20,505 nucleotides of DNA, from positions 1 through 20,505 of the forward strand of contig CAJUCB010000031.1 in NCBI GenBank assembly GCA_910584805.1, written 5' to 3'. Positions within the stretch are counted from its first letter, which is position 1; every line of letters begins with the position of its first letter. Positions 8,510-14,345 of this stretch are shown here, one piece after another. The translations under genes were made by a program, and so were the position numbers. Under the pieces are notes generated by a model. That model saw nothing but the letters and a program-made list of their open reading frames with translations, was not told the DNA's origin and ran no database searches. Source of the DNA: an uncultured Oscillospiraceae bacterium (GTDB lineage Bacteria; Bacillota; Clostridia; Oscillospirales; Oscillospiraceae).

Positions 8510-8518
8510 TGCTATACT
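8510..8518 (+). promoter_or_regulatory. Extended -10 promoter for the pseudouridine synthase gene
   Basis: TATACT (8513-8518) is preceded by TGC (8510-8512), a good extended -10. No convincing -35 is present at 16-18 nt upstream. Start of transcription near 8525 leaves a leader of about 27 nt and rules out the longer in-frame ATG at 8489. Confidence 0.55.
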
Positions 8519-8551
8519 AACAGCCAAAAAGCAAAGGAAGGAGAACGCGCC

Positions 8552-9262
8552 ATGGAACGCCTGGACAAACGCATTGCCGCCACTGGCCGCTGGTCCCGCA
8601 AAGAGGCCAAGGCCCTCATCAAAAGCGGCCGGGTGAAGGTGGACGGCCAGCAGGCCACCAGCCCGGAGGAAAAAATCCCCGAGGATGCCACCCTCCTGGT
8701 GGACGGCCACCTGGTGTCGTCGGAGCGCTATACTTACCTCATGCTCCATAAGCCCCAGGGGGTGGTCTCCTCCACCGAGGACCCCAGGGAGCCCACCGTG
8801 CTGGGGCTCCTGCCGCCCCACCTGCGCAAGCTGGGGCTGTTCCCTGTGGGGCGGTTGGACAAGGATGCCGAGGGCTTGCTGCTGCTCACCAACGACGGCC
8901 CCCTAGCCCACCGCCTTCTGTCCCCCGGCAAGCATGTGGATAAGCGTTACTACGTGGAAGTGACGGGGGAACTGGACGAGACAGACCGGAAGGCTCTGGC
9001 AGAGGGAATCCAGCTCAAGGATGGTACCCACTGCCGCCCTGCATCCCTGGAACTGCTCCCGGAAACAGGCCAGGCCCTGGTGACCATCCAGGAGGGGAAG
9101 TACCACCAGGTGAAACGGATGCTGGCGGCCCGGGGGAAGCCTGTGAGTTATTTGAAACGACTGGCCATGGGCCCCCTAGCGCTGGACCCAGCCCTGCCGC
9201 CAGGGGCCTGGCGGCCCTTGCAGGCGGAGGAATTGGCAGCCCTGGAAGCCCTGTGGAAATAA
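8552..9262 (+). CDS. rsuA: RsuA-family rRNA pseudouridine synthase
   Basis: Converts a specific uridine in ribosomal RNA to pseudouridine, probably in 16S rRNA. The 236-residue product has an N-terminal S4 RNA-binding domain (ERLDKRIAATGRWSRKEAKA then IKSGRVKVDG, about 2-48) and a catalytic domain with LMLHKPQGVVSSTEDP (about 63-78), the GRLD motif with the catalytic aspartate at 103 (GRLDKDAEGLLLLTNDG), and a C-terminal EGKYHQVKRMLAARG. The segment STEDPREPTVLGLLP resembles RsuA (16S position 516) more than RluB (23S), but the RsuA/RluB/RluE/RluF group is hard to split by eye, so the symbol is tentative. AAGGAG (8538-8543) lies 8 nt before the chosen ATG. An in-frame ATG at 8489 lies upstream of the promoter -10 and is rejected. 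The gene appears monocistronic. Confidence 0.9.
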   Translation: MERLDKRIAATGRWSRKEAKALIKSGRVKVDGQQATSPEEKIPEDATLLVDGHLVSSERYTYLMLHKPQGVVSSTEDPREPTVLGLLPPHLRKLGLFPVGRLDKDAEGLLLLTNDGPLAHRLLSPGKHVDKRYYVEVTGELDETDRKALAEGIQLKDGTHCRPASLELLPETGQALVTIQEGKYHQVKRMLAARGKPVSYLKRLAMGPLALDPALPPGAWRPLQAEELAALEALWK

Positions 9263-9298
9263 ATTCGGCAATTTCCACAAAGATTCAGGAGAAAGGGA

Positions 9299-9327
9299 TT
9301 GAAATCACCTGGAAAATCAGGTATAAT
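9299..9327 (+). promoter_or_regulatory. Sigma-A promoter of the structured leader/ncRNA and regulator gene
   Basis: TTGAAA (9299-9304) and a perfect TATAAT (9322-9327) are separated by exactly 17 nt. Transcription would begin at about 9334, which leaves roughly 235 nt before the next start codon (9569). Confidence 0.82.
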
Positions 9328-9333
9328 AGCTCC

Positions 9334-9550
9334 CAAGAATCATGATCGTGCAGCAGCGGCTGTCCCATGTGTGGAGAAATCACGCCCTATGGGGAACGAG
9401 TCCAGGGCCGAACCCTCCTACCGGCGAACTCCAATTTATCCCAGAAACCACTGGATGGAAGAAAAATTGGCGCTATGTGGGAGGGGGCGACCCTACCCGT
9501 ATGCGCGGACCATGGCAGGCAAACAGCCTGGGGACAATATTGAGAGCCGG
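9334..9550 (+). ncRNA. ssrS: Candidate 6S-like regulatory RNA (or long structured leader)
   Basis: This fills the 306-nt gene-free stretch between the pseudouridine synthase and the regulator gene. Downstream of a strong promoter it can fold by eye into one long rod. The outer stem pairs 9361-9366 with 9531-9536 (TGTCCC/GGGACA), possibly extended by 9357-9360 with 9546-9549. A large internal bubble follows (9367-9399 opposite 9511-9530), whose 3' side can itself form CAGGC-AAACA-GCCTG (9516-9530). Then come 9400-9403/9507-9510, 9404-9407/9491-9494 and 9413-9421/9477-9485, and an apical hairpin 9431-9437/9464-9470. Closing stem, central bubble and apical rod of about 200 nt is the architecture of 6S RNA, which mimics an open promoter and binds RNA polymerase. 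ACAGCCTG on the 3' side also resembles what I recall of E. coli 6S. No terminator separates it from the regulator gene, so a regulatory leader is the main alternative. The ends are approximate. Confidence 0.48.
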
Positions 9551-9568
9551 AAAGAGGAGGAGACGACC

Positions 9569-10660
9569 ATGTCCAGCAGAATATTCCAAAGCATTGTACT
9601 CCAAATGAAAGAATGTACGGACCGTGTCATCGGCGTCATTGATGACCAGGGGACCGTGGTTTCCTGCAACCACTTAGCCTGGATTGGGGAAAAATGGGAG
9701 GGCGCCGCCTCCGCTTTGAACAGCATTGAGTCCACGGCGGTAACCTATGGGGACAAGACCTTTAAGCCCCTAGCCAACCGCAGCGCCCGCTTCGACTATG
9801 CCGCCTTTGCCCAGGGCAGCGACGAGCAAGCCAAGCTGATCTGCTCCATGGTGACGGTGGCCCTGAACAGTGCCAAGGCATATTATGAGGAAAAGCACGA
9901 CAAAACTGCCTTTGTCAAGAGCATCATCTCCGACAATATCCTCCTGGGGGATATCTATGTCCGGGCCAAGGAGCTGCACTTTGCCTCCGAGGCCCAGCGG
10001 GCGGTGTTCCTGGTGCGGCAGATGGGTTCGGCGGAGATCGCCGCGGTGGATGTGGTGCAGAACATGTTCTCCGAGAGCCAGGAGGATTTTGTCATCTCCA
10101 TCAGTGAGAGCGACATTGTGGTGATTAAGATGCTGGGGGAGAACGCAGACAGCAAGGAGATCTACCGCATCGCCAAGAGCATTGAGAGCAACCTAGCCCA
10201 GGCCCTGAAGATCAAGACCACCATCGGCATCGGTACCGTGGTGGGCCACATCCGGGACCTGGCCCGGGCCTATAAGGAGGCCGGGGTGGCCATCGACGTG
10301 GGCAAGGTGTTCGACACGGAAAAGACCATCATCAACTATGAGAACTTGGGCATTGGCCGTCTGATCTATCAGCTCCCCACGGTGATGTGCGAGATGTTCC
10401 TTCAGGAGGTCTTTAAGAAGAACCCCATCGACGCCTTGGACCAGGAGACCTTGTTCACCATCAACAAGTTCTTTGAGAACAACTTGAACGTCTCCGAGAC
10501 GGCCCGGAAGCTCTTCGTCCACCGCAACACCCTGGTGTACCGCTTGGAGAAGATCAAAAAGCTTACAGGCTTAGACCTGCGGGAGTTTGACGATGCCATC
10601 ACCTTCAAGGTGGCCCTGATGGTGAAGAAGTACCTGGTCTCCCGTGGCATTGAGTCCTGA
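9569..10660 (+). CDS. CdaR/PucR-family transcriptional regulator
   Basis: A 363-residue regulator. The C-terminal PucR-type helix-turn-helix (HTH_30) is clear at about residues 296-357: TINKFFENNLNVSETARKLF followed by VHRNTLVYRLEKIKKLTGLD. The middle part (about 141-255) looks like the degenerate GGDEF-related domain of CdaR proteins, with no GGDEF active-site motif and so no expected cyclase activity. The N-terminal part (about 1-130) may be a sensory domain; DRVIGVIDDQGTVVSCN looks PAS- or diacid-sensor-like. The start at 9569 has AGGAGG (9555-9560) 8 nt upstream; the open frame extending back to 9299 crosses the promoter and is not coding. It lies 29 nt before ftsE in the same direction, suggesting cotranscription with the division genes. 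CdaR relatives often sense sugar acids, but nothing here indicates that; the ligand and targets are unknown. Confidence 0.88.
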   Translation: MSSRIFQSIVLQMKECTDRVIGVIDDQGTVVSCNHLAWIGEKWEGAASALNSIESTAVTYGDKTFKPLANRSARFDYAAFAQGSDEQAKLICSMVTVALNSAKAYYEEKHDKTAFVKSIISDNILLGDIYVRAKELHFASEAQRAVFLVRQMGSAEIAAVDVVQNMFSESQEDFVISISESDIVVIKMLGENADSKEIYRIAKSIESNLAQALKIKTTIGIGTVVGHIRDLARAYKEAGVAIDVGKVFDTEKTIINYENLGIGRLIYQLPTVMCEMFLQEVFKKNPIDALDQETLFTINKFFENNLNVSETARKLFVHRNTLVYRLEKIKKLTGLDLREFDDAITFKVALMVKKYLVSRGIES

Positions 10661-10689
10661 GAGAAACGTCTTATAAGGAGTGTTACCTT

Positions 10690-11376
10690 TTGATTCGCCT
10701 GACAGATGTATATAAACAATATGAAAACGGGACGAAAGCCCTGAAAGGGGTGCGGCTGGAAATCGCCGACGGTGATTTCGTCTTTTTGGTGGGCCGCTCC
10801 GGTTCGGGCAAGTCCACCATCGTCAAGCTCATCACTGGGGAGATCCAGGCCACCGCCGGGCGGCTGATGGTCAACGGCTATAACCTGCGGGATATCAGCC
10901 AAAAACAGATCCCCCTGATGCGCCGCACCCTGGGGGTGGTGTTCCAGGATTTCCGCCTCATTGAGAAAAAGACCGTCAGCGAGAACCTAGAGGTGGTCAT
11001 GCGGGCTGTGGGGGCTACCCCCAAGGAAATCCAGCGCCGCATCCCCTATATCCTGGGCTTGGTGGACCTGAGCGAAAAGGGCCACCGCTACCCCAACCAG
11101 CTCTCCGGCGGGGAGCAGCAGCGTGTGGCCATTGCCCGTGCCCTGGCAAATAATCCCAGCGTTATCATTGCCGACGAGCCTACGGGGAACCTGGACCCGG
11201 CCCGTTCCCTGGAAATCATGTCGCTGTTGGTGAAGATCAACAGCATGGGCACCACCGTCCTGGTGGTGACCCACGAACGGGAGCTGGTCAACCGTTTCGA
11301 CAAGCGTGTGGTGGCCATTGAAAATGGCCGAATCATCAGCGATGCTGCGGGAGGGTATTACAACAATGGGCGATAA
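10690..11376 (+). CDS. ftsE: Cell-division ATP-binding protein FtsE
   Basis: ATPase partner of FtsX; the complex acts at the division site and transmits ATP hydrolysis across the membrane to activate cell-wall hydrolases. The 228-residue product shows Walker A GRSGSGKST (35-43), the Q-loop glutamine at 86 (VVFQDFRL, typical of FtsE), the signature LSGGEQQR (138-145), Walker B VIIADE (158-163) with PTGNLDP, and the H-loop histidine 195. The start codon is TTG at 10690, with AAGGAG (10675-10680) 9 nt before it; no ATG or GTG fits the conserved beginning IRLTDVYKQYENGTKALKG. The product overlaps ftsX by 11 nt, so the two are translationally coupled. The immediate ftsX partner and VVFQDFRL separate it from LolD/MacB-type ATPases. 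Confidence 0.96.
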   Translation: MIRLTDVYKQYENGTKALKGVRLEIADGDFVFLVGRSGSGKSTIVKLITGEIQATAGRLMVNGYNLRDISQKQIPLMRRTLGVVFQDFRLIEKKTVSENLEVVMRAVGATPKEIQRRIPYILGLVDLSEKGHRYPNQLSGGEQQRVAIARALANNPSVIIADEPTGNLDPARSLEIMSLLVKINSMGTTVLVVTHERELVNRFDKRVVAIENGRIISDAAGGYYNNGR

Positions 11377-12256
11377 TCAATTTTGGTATCATTTTAAGGA
11401 TGGCTTCCGGAGCATCTTTGCCCATGGGCTGATGTCCTTTGCCTCGGTGTGTATGATCCTGGCCTGCCTTCTCATCATGGGCTCCTTCTCCCTGGTGGCG
11501 GTGAACCTGAACCACATGTTCCGGGAGCTGGAGGATGAGAACCAGTTTTTGGCCTACGTGGATGAGAATTACGACGACCAGTCGGCCCGGGCGCTCCAAC
11601 CCCGGTTGGAGGGCATCAGCAATGTGGCCAGCGTCACCTTTGTGAGCCGGTCTGAGGCCATGGCCAACTTCAAGGAGACCTTGGAGGGGCGGCAGGACCT
11701 CTTCCGGGACGCGCCAGACAGCGTCCTGCGGGACCGCTTCATCATCCATGTGGTGGACATTGAGGCCATGAGTGAGACCGTGGAGCAGGTGGAGCAGGTC
11801 ACCGGCATTGCCGATATCCAGGCATCCCTGGAAGTGGCCGACGGCTTTCTGATGATCCGCAACGTGGCCGGTGGTGTGGCCATCATCCTGGTGGCGATGC
11901 TGGTGCTGGTGTCTGTGTTCATCATCTCCAACACCATCAAGATTGCGACCTTCACCCGGCGGGAAGAAATTGCCGTGCTGCGTATGTGCGGTGCAAGCAA
12001 CTGGTTCATCCGCTGGCCCTTCCTGGTGGAGGGTGTGCTATTGGGGCTTGTGGGCGCTGTGCTGGCCTATTTGGCAGAGTGGGGCATCTACGGGCTGATC
12101 CAGCGGGCCATGGAGAATAGTGGAATCCTCTCCATCATTACCACCGTGCCCTTCTCCCAACTGGCGTATATTGTCATGCTGGTGTTCCTGGTGGTGGGTT
12201 TTGCCATCGGTGCCGGGGGTTCGGCCTTGGCGATCCGGAAATTCCTGAAAGTGTAA
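11366..12256 (+). CDS. ftsX: Cell-division membrane protein FtsX
   Basis: Membrane half of FtsEX. The 296-residue product has TM1 at about 22-46, an extracytoplasmic domain at about 47-165 that in this family contacts a hydrolase or adaptor, and TM2-TM4 at about 166-190, 218-245 and 266-290. TRREEIAVLRMCGASNWFIR just after TM2 is the conserved cytoplasmic coupling segment (family consensus REEI.vMRLVGA). The start MGDNQFWYHFKDGFRSIFAH at 11366 was chosen because GGGAGGG (11349-11355) lies about 10 nt upstream and it overlaps the ftsE stop; longer frames from 11306 or 11342 add no conserved sequence. The gene next to it is a 39-residue membrane peptide and then an S41 protease, whereas the peptidoglycan hydrolase often found beside ftsEX is absent here. 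Confidence 0.95.
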   Translation: MGDNQFWYHFKDGFRSIFAHGLMSFASVCMILACLLIMGSFSLVAVNLNHMFRELEDENQFLAYVDENYDDQSARALQPRLEGISNVASVTFVSRSEAMANFKETLEGRQDLFRDAPDSVLRDRFIIHVVDIEAMSETVEQVEQVTGIADIQASLEVADGFLMIRNVAGGVAIILVAMLVLVSVFIISNTIKIATFTRREEIAVLRMCGASNWFIRWPFLVEGVLLGLVGAVLAYLAEWGIYGLIQRAMENSGILSIITTVPFSQLAYIVMLVFLVVGFAIGAGGSALAIRKFLKV

Positions 12257-12269
12257 GGGGGCGGATGAG

Positions 12270-12389
12270 ATGAGCGGAAAGAAAGGACGGGACCCTATGC
12301 GCTTCCAGAAGCGTGTAGCTGCCGTAGTGGCGGTGATCCTGTGCCTCTCCCTGGTGCTGAGCCTAGTGGCAGGGATGCTTGCCTATTAA
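12270..12389 (+). CDS. Small single-helix membrane peptide (39 residues), unknown function
   Basis: An ATG at 12270 opens a 39-codon frame ending TAA at 12387, 13 nt after the ftsX stop. The peptide has a basic, soluble start (MSGKKGRDPMRFQKR) and one hydrophobic helix at about residues 16-39 rich in Val, Leu and Ala that runs to the C-terminus (AGMLAY). A GGGGGCGG stretch (12256-12264) could act as a weak ribosome-binding site, 5 nt away. An ATG at 12265 is closed after two codons. It precedes the operon terminator directly, which makes it the last gene of the ftsEX transcript. Similar short KKK-plus-helix proteins are common in clostridia. I do not recognise a named family with certainty. 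A role as an FtsEX accessory is possible but unproven. Confidence 0.6.
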   Translation: MSGKKGRDPMRFQKRVAAVVAVILCLSLVLSLVAGMLAY

Positions 12390-12398
12390 CCAAATGAG

Positions 12399-12430
12399 AG
12401 CAGCGGCACGGAGACGGGCCGCTGCTTTTT
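12399..12430 (+). terminator. Intrinsic terminator after the ftsEX small-peptide operon
   Basis: Stem GCAGCGGC/GCCGCTGC (12400-12407 with 12418-12425), extended by an A-T pair, has a 10-nt loop and is followed by TTTTT (12426-12430). It ends 21 nt before the S41 protease start codon. Confidence 0.88.
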
Positions 12431-12451
12431 CATCAAGACAGGAGGAATGGT

Positions 12452-13630
12452 ATGGACAAGAAAGAGAGACGCAACCGCATCCTGGATATCCTAGGGGTGT
12501 TCGCGGGGGGCGCATTGGTAGGGATGATATGGATGCTGGTTATGGCTGTGATCATCATCGGCCAGGACGGCCTATCCCTGCTCCAAGCCAAGGACGCCAT
12601 TGAGCACCGTTTTGTGGGGGAGTATGACCGGGAGGCCCAGATGGACGCCATGCTGGAAGCCATGGTGGACTCCCTGGGGGACGAGTGGTCCTACTACATG
12701 ACCGAGGAGGAGTTCCAGGCCAGCCGCACCCGCTCCCAGGGGCGCTATGTGGGCATTGGCATCACCATAAACCGGGAGCAGAAAGACGGCATCCACATTG
12801 ACTCCGTCAGCTCCGATGGCCCTGCCCAGGCGGCGGGGGTCCAGGCGGGGGAGATCATCCGCTCCGTGGCGGGGGAATCGGTGACCCCGGAGACCTGGCA
12901 GGCCTGTGTGGAGGCCATCAAAGGGGAAGCGGGCAACAGCCTGACCCTAGAGGTCCAGGGGGAGGACGGCAGCCTGCGCCAGGTGGAGCTGGTGCGCGAG
13001 AGCATCCAAAGCCGTCTGGTCAGCACCCAAATGCTGCCGGATCAGATAGGCTTACTCAGCATCACAAGATTTTCCCAGGGGGCGTCTGAGCAACTGCGCC
13101 AGGGGTTGGAGGAGCTGACCCAGGCAGGGGCCCAGGGGCTGATTTTGGACCTTCGCTACAATCCCGGGGGACAGGTGGACGAGATGGCCGCGGTGCTGGA
13201 CCAGTTCCTGCCGGAAGGGCCTATCTTCATTTCCAGGGACGCCAAGGGGCGTGAGAAGGTCAAAAACGCCGACGCCGACTGCATACAACTACCCTTGGTG
13301 GTGCTGGTGAACCGGGAGAGCTACAGCGCGGCGGAATTCACAGCGGCCATGCTCCAAGAGAGTGGCCGGGCTACGGTGGTGGGCGTCCAGACCTACGGGA
13401 AGGGCTATGCCCAGCAGAGCTTGAAACTCCTCAACGACAGCGCCATACACATTTCCACCTCTTGCTATTACCTGCCCAGCGGCCGGTCCCTGGCGGGGAC
13501 GGGGCTGACCCCGGATGTGGTGCGTCCCCTCAGCCAGGAGGACGAAAAACGGCTCCTGATTGGGGCGCTGCCCCAGGAGGAGGACGCACAGCTCCAAGCG
13601 GCCCTGTCGGCCCTGTTGGACGGGATGTGA
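12452..13630 (+). CDS. S41-family C-terminal processing protease (CtpA/CtpB-like)
   Basis: Membrane-anchored serine protease acting outside the cytoplasmic membrane. In 392 residues I see a cytoplasmic stub, one membrane anchor at about 12-37, a helical domain with DEWSYYMTEEEFQ (77-89), a PDZ domain at about 98-182 (GRYVGIGITI, then GPAQAAGVQAGEIIRSVAG), and the S41 core: ILDLRYNPGGQVDEM, NRESYSAAEF with the presumed catalytic Ser292, and TYGKGYAQQ with Lys317 and Gln321. The Ser-Lys-Gln arrangement is intact, so it should be active. AGGAGG (12440-12445) is 6 nt before the ATG. It starts only 21 nt after a strong terminator, with no promoter visible in between. In this family such proteases degrade cell-wall hydrolases or signalling proteins; its location after ftsEX suggests, but does not prove, a role in wall remodelling. 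Confidence 0.92.
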   Translation: MDKKERRNRILDILGVFAGGALVGMIWMLVMAVIIIGQDGLSLLQAKDAIEHRFVGEYDREAQMDAMLEAMVDSLGDEWSYYMTEEEFQASRTRSQGRYVGIGITINREQKDGIHIDSVSSDGPAQAAGVQAGEIIRSVAGESVTPETWQACVEAIKGEAGNSLTLEVQGEDGSLRQVELVRESIQSRLVSTQMLPDQIGLLSITRFSQGASEQLRQGLEELTQAGAQGLILDLRYNPGGQVDEMAAVLDQFLPEGPIFISRDAKGREKVKNADADCIQLPLVVLVNRESYSAAEFTAAMLQESGRATVVGVQTYGKGYAQQSLKLLNDSAIHISTSCYYLPSGRSLAGTGLTPDVVRPLSQEDEKRLLIGALPQEEDAQLQAALSALLDGM

Positions 13631-13640
13631 AAAAAGAAGG

Positions 13641-13681
13641 ACGCTCTGGACCGGGAAAATCCCTGGGCCAGGGCGTTTTTT
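13641..13681 (+). terminator. Intrinsic terminator after the S41 protease gene
   Basis: An imperfect stem of about 15 pairs (13641-13656 with 13660-13676) has outer pairs ACGC/GCGT and inner GGGA/TCCC, a 3-nt loop, and TTTTTT at 13676-13681. An A-rich stretch before it could pair with the T-run. It lies 10 nt after the stop codon. Confidence 0.85.
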
Positions 13682-13726
13682 CCGGGAAAAACCAGGGGAG
13701 AAGGGTCGAAGGGCCGATTCCTGTAC

Positions 13727-13755
13727 TTGACAGACCGGAACAAAATACCTATAAT
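13727..13755 (+). promoter_or_regulatory. Consensus sigma-A promoter of greA-lysS
   Basis: TTGACA (13727-13732) and TATAAT (13750-13755) are both perfect hexamers separated by exactly 17 nt. Transcription should start near 13762, with a T-rich, AT-rich leader of about 90 nt before greA that stands out from the GC-rich surroundings. Confidence 0.93.
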
Positions 13756-13851
13756 ACTTAAACGTGTAATTAGATTTTTCAGTTTTATTTTTATATGTGT
13801 AAATGGAAACTGGCGGGGCGGAAGGCCCACGACGACGAAAGGTGTGTGACC

Positions 13852-14325
13852 ATGGCAAAGGAATACCGGCTCAGCCCCGAGCGGCTGGAAGAACTGAAAG
13901 AGGAACAGGTCTACCTAAAGACCGTGCGAGAAAAGGAAGTGGCGGACCTGATTAAGGAGGCCCGCTCCTTCGGCGACCTGTCGGAGAACAGCGAGTACGA
14001 CGAGGCCAAGAACGAACAGGGTAAGCTCTACTCCCGCATTGCGGAGCTGGACGAAATCTTGTCCAACTATGTCCTCATCACCGACGAGGAAAAGAACATG
14101 GACATCGTCCACGTGGGCAATACCGTCACCGTGGAGGACTTGGAGTTTGACGAGAAGCTCACCTATCAGGTGGTGGGCTCCCAGGAGGCAGACCCCATGA
14201 ACGGGCGCATTTCGGAGGAATCCCCCTTCGGCAAGGCCCTCCTGGGCCGGAAGGCCGGGGAGGACGTGGTGGTGGAAGCCCCGGAGGGCAGCATCCATTA
14301 TAAGATCTTGGAGATCCACAGATAA
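13852..14325 (+). CDS. greA: Transcript cleavage factor GreA
   Basis: Binds the secondary channel of RNA polymerase and stimulates cleavage of backtracked RNA, restarting stalled complexes. The 157-residue length is standard. The N-terminal coiled coil (about 1-75) carries the tip motif GDLSENSEYDEAK with the acidic pair Asp42 and Glu45 that coordinates the catalytic Mg2+. The C-terminal FKBP-like domain shows the typical RISEESPFGKALLGRKAGED followed by YKILEIHR. The start at 13852 has AAAGGTG (about 13837-13843) upstream and the standard MAKEYRLSPE beginning; a longer in-frame ATG at 13795 adds 19 residues of no family resemblance. It is 20 nt upstream of lysS, sharing a consensus promoter; the greA-lysS pair is common in Firmicutes. 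Confidence 0.97.
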   Translation: MAKEYRLSPERLEELKEEQVYLKTVREKEVADLIKEARSFGDLSENSEYDEAKNEQGKLYSRIAELDEILSNYVLITDEEKNMDIVHVGNTVTVEDLEFDEKLTYQVVGSQEADPMNGRISEESPFGKALLGRKAGEDVVVEAPEGSIHYKILEIHR

Positions 14326-14345
14326 TAGAGAAACGGGGAAGAAGC

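Noticed and set aside
8489..8551. 21-residue N-terminal extension of the pseudouridine synthase
   Set aside because: Its ATG lies upstream of the extended -10, and 8552 has a good ribosome-binding site plus the normal S4-domain start.
9328..9560. SRP (4.5S-type) RNA, tRNA or a classic riboswitch in the long leader
   Set aside because: I do not find the conserved GGAAGCAGCC-type SRP tip, a cloverleaf with TTCGA arm, or a recognisable riboswitch core. The rod with a central bubble fits 6S better.
9299..9568. 90-residue N-terminal extension of the CdaR-type regulator
   Set aside because: The frame is open only because no stop occurs. The extension would begin inside the -35 hexamer, upstream of the transcription start, while 9569 has an AGGAGG at ideal spacing.
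12379..12603. 74-codon frame overlapping the terminator and the S41 gene start
   Set aside because: Runs through a terminator stem and is out of frame with the protease; Arg/Gly/Pro-rich composition is typical of a shadow.
13795..13851. 19-residue N-terminal extension of GreA
   Set aside because: No ribosome-binding site before it and no resemblance to GreA; 13852 gives the standard length and start.
13762..13851. T-box or other riboswitch ahead of greA-lysS
   Set aside because: The leader is only about 90 nt, AT-rich, with no T-box sequence and no terminator/antiterminator pair.
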